Origin: Phytohabitans suffuscus | GTDB taxonomy: Bacteria > Actinomycetota > Actinomycetes > Mycobacteriales > Micromonosporaceae | Direction: 5' to 3' | DNA length: 64,000 nucleotides | Assembly (NCBI RefSeq): GCF_011764565.1 | Contig: NZ_AP022871.1 | Span: 2,356,001 to 2,420,000 of the forward strand | Part shown: positions 61,837 through 64,000 of the stretch, piece after piece | Layout: every line of letters starts with the position of its first letter | Numbering within the stretch: the first letter of the stretch is position 1 | Notes under the pieces: generated by a model | Told to the model about the DNA's origin: nothing | The model's database searches: none | The model's input: the letters and a program-made list of their open reading frames with translations, nothing else | Translations under genes and position numbers: made by a program

Positions 61837-61989
61837 CCGGGTGGACCGCAGGCATGAGATGAGCGTGTCAGCCCGACATGCCGTACCGCCAGAACCCAGG
61901 CCCGCCCCAGCGCACCGGCCGACCCAACACACTGACCCGTCCGGGTGTCATACCCCTGTTCCATCACGAGCAACCCGCCCGGACCAGCT

Positions 61990-62453
61990 ACACGATCGAT
62001 GCAGTTCGCTGGCCAGTTCGTCCAGGAGCAGGGCCACCCCGTACTGCTGGACCTAGTCCAAAATGGCTCAGCCGGGAGGCTCCGACCGTCCGCCAGCTCG
62101 TACAACTGCTGCAACACCCGAGCCGGCACCTCACCCCGATCGACCGCGAACGCCAGAAACCCGCGAACCGCCGCCAGCACCGCGTTGATCCGCCGCGGCC
62201 CCCGAACCTCCGCAGCGCCAGGACCAGACAGCACCACAGCCCCACCCTGGCCATCGCGCGGCGACAGCGAGTGGCGCAACCACAAAATGAACGACCCCAA
62301 CCGTTCCGCCGCCGTTCGCCAGTCCAAACGCGACAGTTGACACCACGTCAAGTACTGCAGCACGGCCGTCGCGTAGCTGCCCGGCAGGCCGTCGGCCGGT
62401 TCGACCTCGACCTGACCGAACGGCTGGCCCACGCGGCCCGCGACGCCGGCCAC
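61990..62453 (-). pseudogene. tyrosine recombinase N-terminal fragment
   Basis: The reverse strand reads YATAVLQYLTWCQLSRLDWRTAAERLGSFILWLRHSL, then RRINAVLAAVRGFLAFAVDRGEV, the core-binding (SAM-like) domain of phage-type integrases. After DGRSLPAE the frame loses similarity, so the catalytic domain is gone. This is a second integrase relic, distinct from the one at 28314-28585. The region 62454-62692 before the LtrA gene has no other gene. Confidence 0.65.
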
Positions 62454-62692
62454 GGCTGGGACGCGGACTTCGTGCTCGCGCGGATCCTGACCGTCGGGAT
62501 GGCGTGGACTTTCTCGGTCACAGGGTCCGTGACGATGCCCCTCTTGTCAGAGTTACACCGTTTTCCGCGACAGTTCCTTTCGCTGCCGCCGGTTTCGTCG
62601 TCGGCGGGCACGCGAGCACCAGGTCGCGTGGCGGTGGTGAACTTCGCGAATGTCGTCACGGCTGGTCCACGGGACTTGCCACACTTGTCACG

Positions 62693-63994
62693 GTGAGTGG
62701 CTGGTGGGTGCGGACCAGGCTGGAGCCGGCGGCGCCGGGGGCCAGGGTTACCCGTCTGGAGTTGTTCTACGACCTGGTTTTCGTCTACGCCTTCCTCAAC
62801 GTCACTACCGTGACCTCGGAGGCGCTTACCCCGTCAGACCTGGCAAAGGGCCTCCTGGTCCTGGTCCTGCTGTGGTTCGCGTGGATCACCTTCGCCGCTC
62901 TTGGGAATTTTGTCCGGGCCGACCAGGGTTTCATGCCGTTGATCGGGTTCGCGACCATGGCGGCCATCGTGGGGCTGGCGGTCACCGTTCCTGAGGCGTT
63001 CGCTAACCGGCCGGGTGGGCTGCCCGGGGATCTGATCTTCGCCAGTTGCTACTTCGTGGTCCGTGCGCTACAGGTCGTGGGCTTGGGCTTCGCGGCCACC
63101 GGCCTGAGCCGACTGCGCCGGCCGTTGCTGCTGCAGGCTCCGCCAGTGTTGATCAGCACATGCCTCCTGTTCGTCGCCGCGACGCTGCCGCACCGGTTCC
63201 TGTCCGGCCGGGCCGAGTTCGCCGCTCGTGCCGGCATATGGCTGTTGGCGATAGCGGTCGAATACACCGCGAGCGCGCTGATCCGGGTCCAGGACATCAT
63301 GATCGTTTCAGTCGAGCACTGGGCGGACCGATACGCACAGATCATCCTCATCGCATTCGGCGAGTCGATCCTGTCCGTCGGCATCGGACCAAACCTGGTC
63401 ACTGGCCTGCCCGTCTCGTGGCCCGTACTGCTCGGCATCGCACTGAGCATCGCGATCATCGCAGCGCTGTGGTGGACGTACTTCGACTCCCTCGCCCCGG
63501 CGGCGGAGGAGGCACTGCGGCGTACCCCGGGCGATGCACTGGGCACCCGCAGCCGCGACGCCTACATGTACCTGCACCTGCCGATGATCGTCGGGATCAT
63601 CTTGTTGTCACTGGGACTTAAGCGGGTACTCGCCGATCTCGCGAATCCCGGCAGCCCCAGCACCGGCGACACCCTTGCCGGCGTGGAGCGCTTCGTACTC
63701 GCCGGCGGCATCACCGTATACCTGCTGGCCCTGACCGGCTTCCAATGGCGCATGATCGGCCGTCCCGACCGGATCACGCCGTGGGCGATCGCCCTGACCG
63801 TGGCTCAGATTCCGATCGCCAGACTCGTCCCCGAGTTGATTGCCCTGGCCCTGCTCACCCTTGTCACCACAGCACAGGTGACCGTCTGGGCGATCCGCAC
63901 GCGGGGCCGCCGTCGGACCTTCCAGCAGCGCAGGCTGGACGAGCAACGGGCGCTGGAGGCCGGCGAGATCGAATGGCGCCGCCGGCACATGTAA
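62693..63994 (+). CDS. LtrA-family membrane protein (low-temperature requirement A)
   Basis: Integral membrane protein of 433 residues with about ten to twelve helices. VTRLELFYDLVFVYAFLNVT at the N-terminus is the LtrA hallmark, as are SVEHWADRYAQIILIAFGESILSVG and the later DAYMYLHLPMIVGIILLSLGLKR. The family takes its name from a Listeria cold-growth locus, but its biochemical role is unknown. I chose GTG 62693 because conservation starts right after it; the frame is open back to ATG 62504 with unconserved residues, and no clear ribosome site is visible, so translation could be leaderless. The gene ends six bases before the window edge. Confidence 0.88.
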   Translation: MSGWWVRTRLEPAAPGARVTRLELFYDLVFVYAFLNVTTVTSEALTPSDLAKGLLVLVLLWFAWITFAALGNFVRADQGFMPLIGFATMAAIVGLAVTVPEAFANRPGGLPGDLIFASCYFVVRALQVVGLGFAATGLSRLRRPLLLQAPPVLISTCLLFVAATLPHRFLSGRAEFAARAGIWLLAIAVEYTASALIRVQDIMIVSVEHWADRYAQIILIAFGESILSVGIGPNLVTGLPVSWPVLLGIALSIAIIAALWWTYFDSLAPAAEEALRRTPGDALGTRSRDAYMYLHLPMIVGIILLSLGLKRVLADLANPGSPSTGDTLAGVERFVLAGGITVYLLALTGFQWRMIGRPDRITPWAIALTVAQIPIARLVPELIALALLTLVTTAQVTVWAIRTRGRRRTFQQRRLDEQRALEAGEIEWRRRHM

Positions 63995-64000
63995 CGCCAG

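Noticed and set aside
1..64000. CRISPR arrays, rRNA genes or replication origin
   Set aside because: No regularly spaced repeat array, no rRNA-like stretch and no DnaA-box cluster was seen in reading the window.

Overview
The window is very GC-rich with strong third-position GC bias. Its AAA-type LuxR regulators, SnoaL-tailed ECF sigma factors, NB-ARC/TPR proteins, CGNR-type regulator, DUF2332 protein and cellulose-binding secreted enzymes point to an actinomycete, most likely a member of the Micromonosporaceae. That placement is inferred from gene content; no rRNA, tRNA or core housekeeping marker is present.

Layout. (1) 1-7,100: right-hand end of a specialised-metabolite cluster: the 3' part of a PhzE-type aminodeoxyisochorismate synthase, a large ATPase-LuxR regulator (frameshifted), an FAD aromatic hydroxylase, a TetR-like protein and a helical hypothetical protein. 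(2) 7,128-10,342: copper module, with a CsoR-type operator inside an apparently leaderless promoter, a His-rich secreted protein and a CopA-type P1B ATPase. (3) 10,378-19,080: mixed accessory genes, including a VOC protein, a frameshifted ECF sigma factor, an SPFH protein, a secreted glycoside-hydrolase-like enzyme, a stand-alone condensation-domain protein and a frameshifted EcsC protein. (4) 19,121-33,697: an NB-ARC/TPR protein, two divergent secreted proteins (VWD domain; thrombospondin-type-3 repeat), a second ATPase-LuxR regulator, an integrase relic, an intact ECF sigma factor, a dihydrofolate-reductase-like protein, a Tat-type erythromycin-esterase-like protein and a CGNR-type regulator. 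(5) 33,918-40,789: a tightly coupled operon (oligopeptide-type ABC importer, NtaA/SoxA-type FMN monooxygenase, OsmC protein) that looks like uptake and oxidation of an organic sulfur or related compound.

(6) 40,974-50,387 is the most interesting region. A six-subunit membrane complex related to complex I and group 4 hydrogenases (NuoB-like, HyfB-, HyfC-, HyfE- and HyfF-like, and a fused NuoC/D-like subunit) lies between two paralogous, cysteine-free ArsR repressors, each next to its own perfect palindrome. The large subunit lacks the cysteines that bind Ni-Fe, so this is not a hydrogenase but an energy-converting-hydrogenase-related (Ehr) type complex of unknown reaction. Two mutually homologous small proteins belong to the two arms, and the reverse-strand arm also carries a DUF2795 protein and an HPF-like fragment.

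(7) 50,388-64,000 is a rearranged tail: a secreted CBM2-glycosidase, two tandem paralogous secreted proteins of unknown function, a histone-H1-like protein with a C-terminal helix-turn-helix, a DUF2332 protein and an LtrA-family protein. Between them lie fragments of TniQ, a PLP acyltransferase, D-serine dehydratase, LanC, an IS3-type transposase, two copies of a DDE transposase, and integrases.

Four genes with otherwise intact protein sequence (LuxR at 1,346, ECF sigma at 10,799, condensation protein at 15,383, EcsC at 17,805), and probably the secreted protein at 24,013, each need a one-base shift to read through. A small membrane protein at 61,534-61,836 has one internal amber stop. These are either sequencing errors or very recent mutations.
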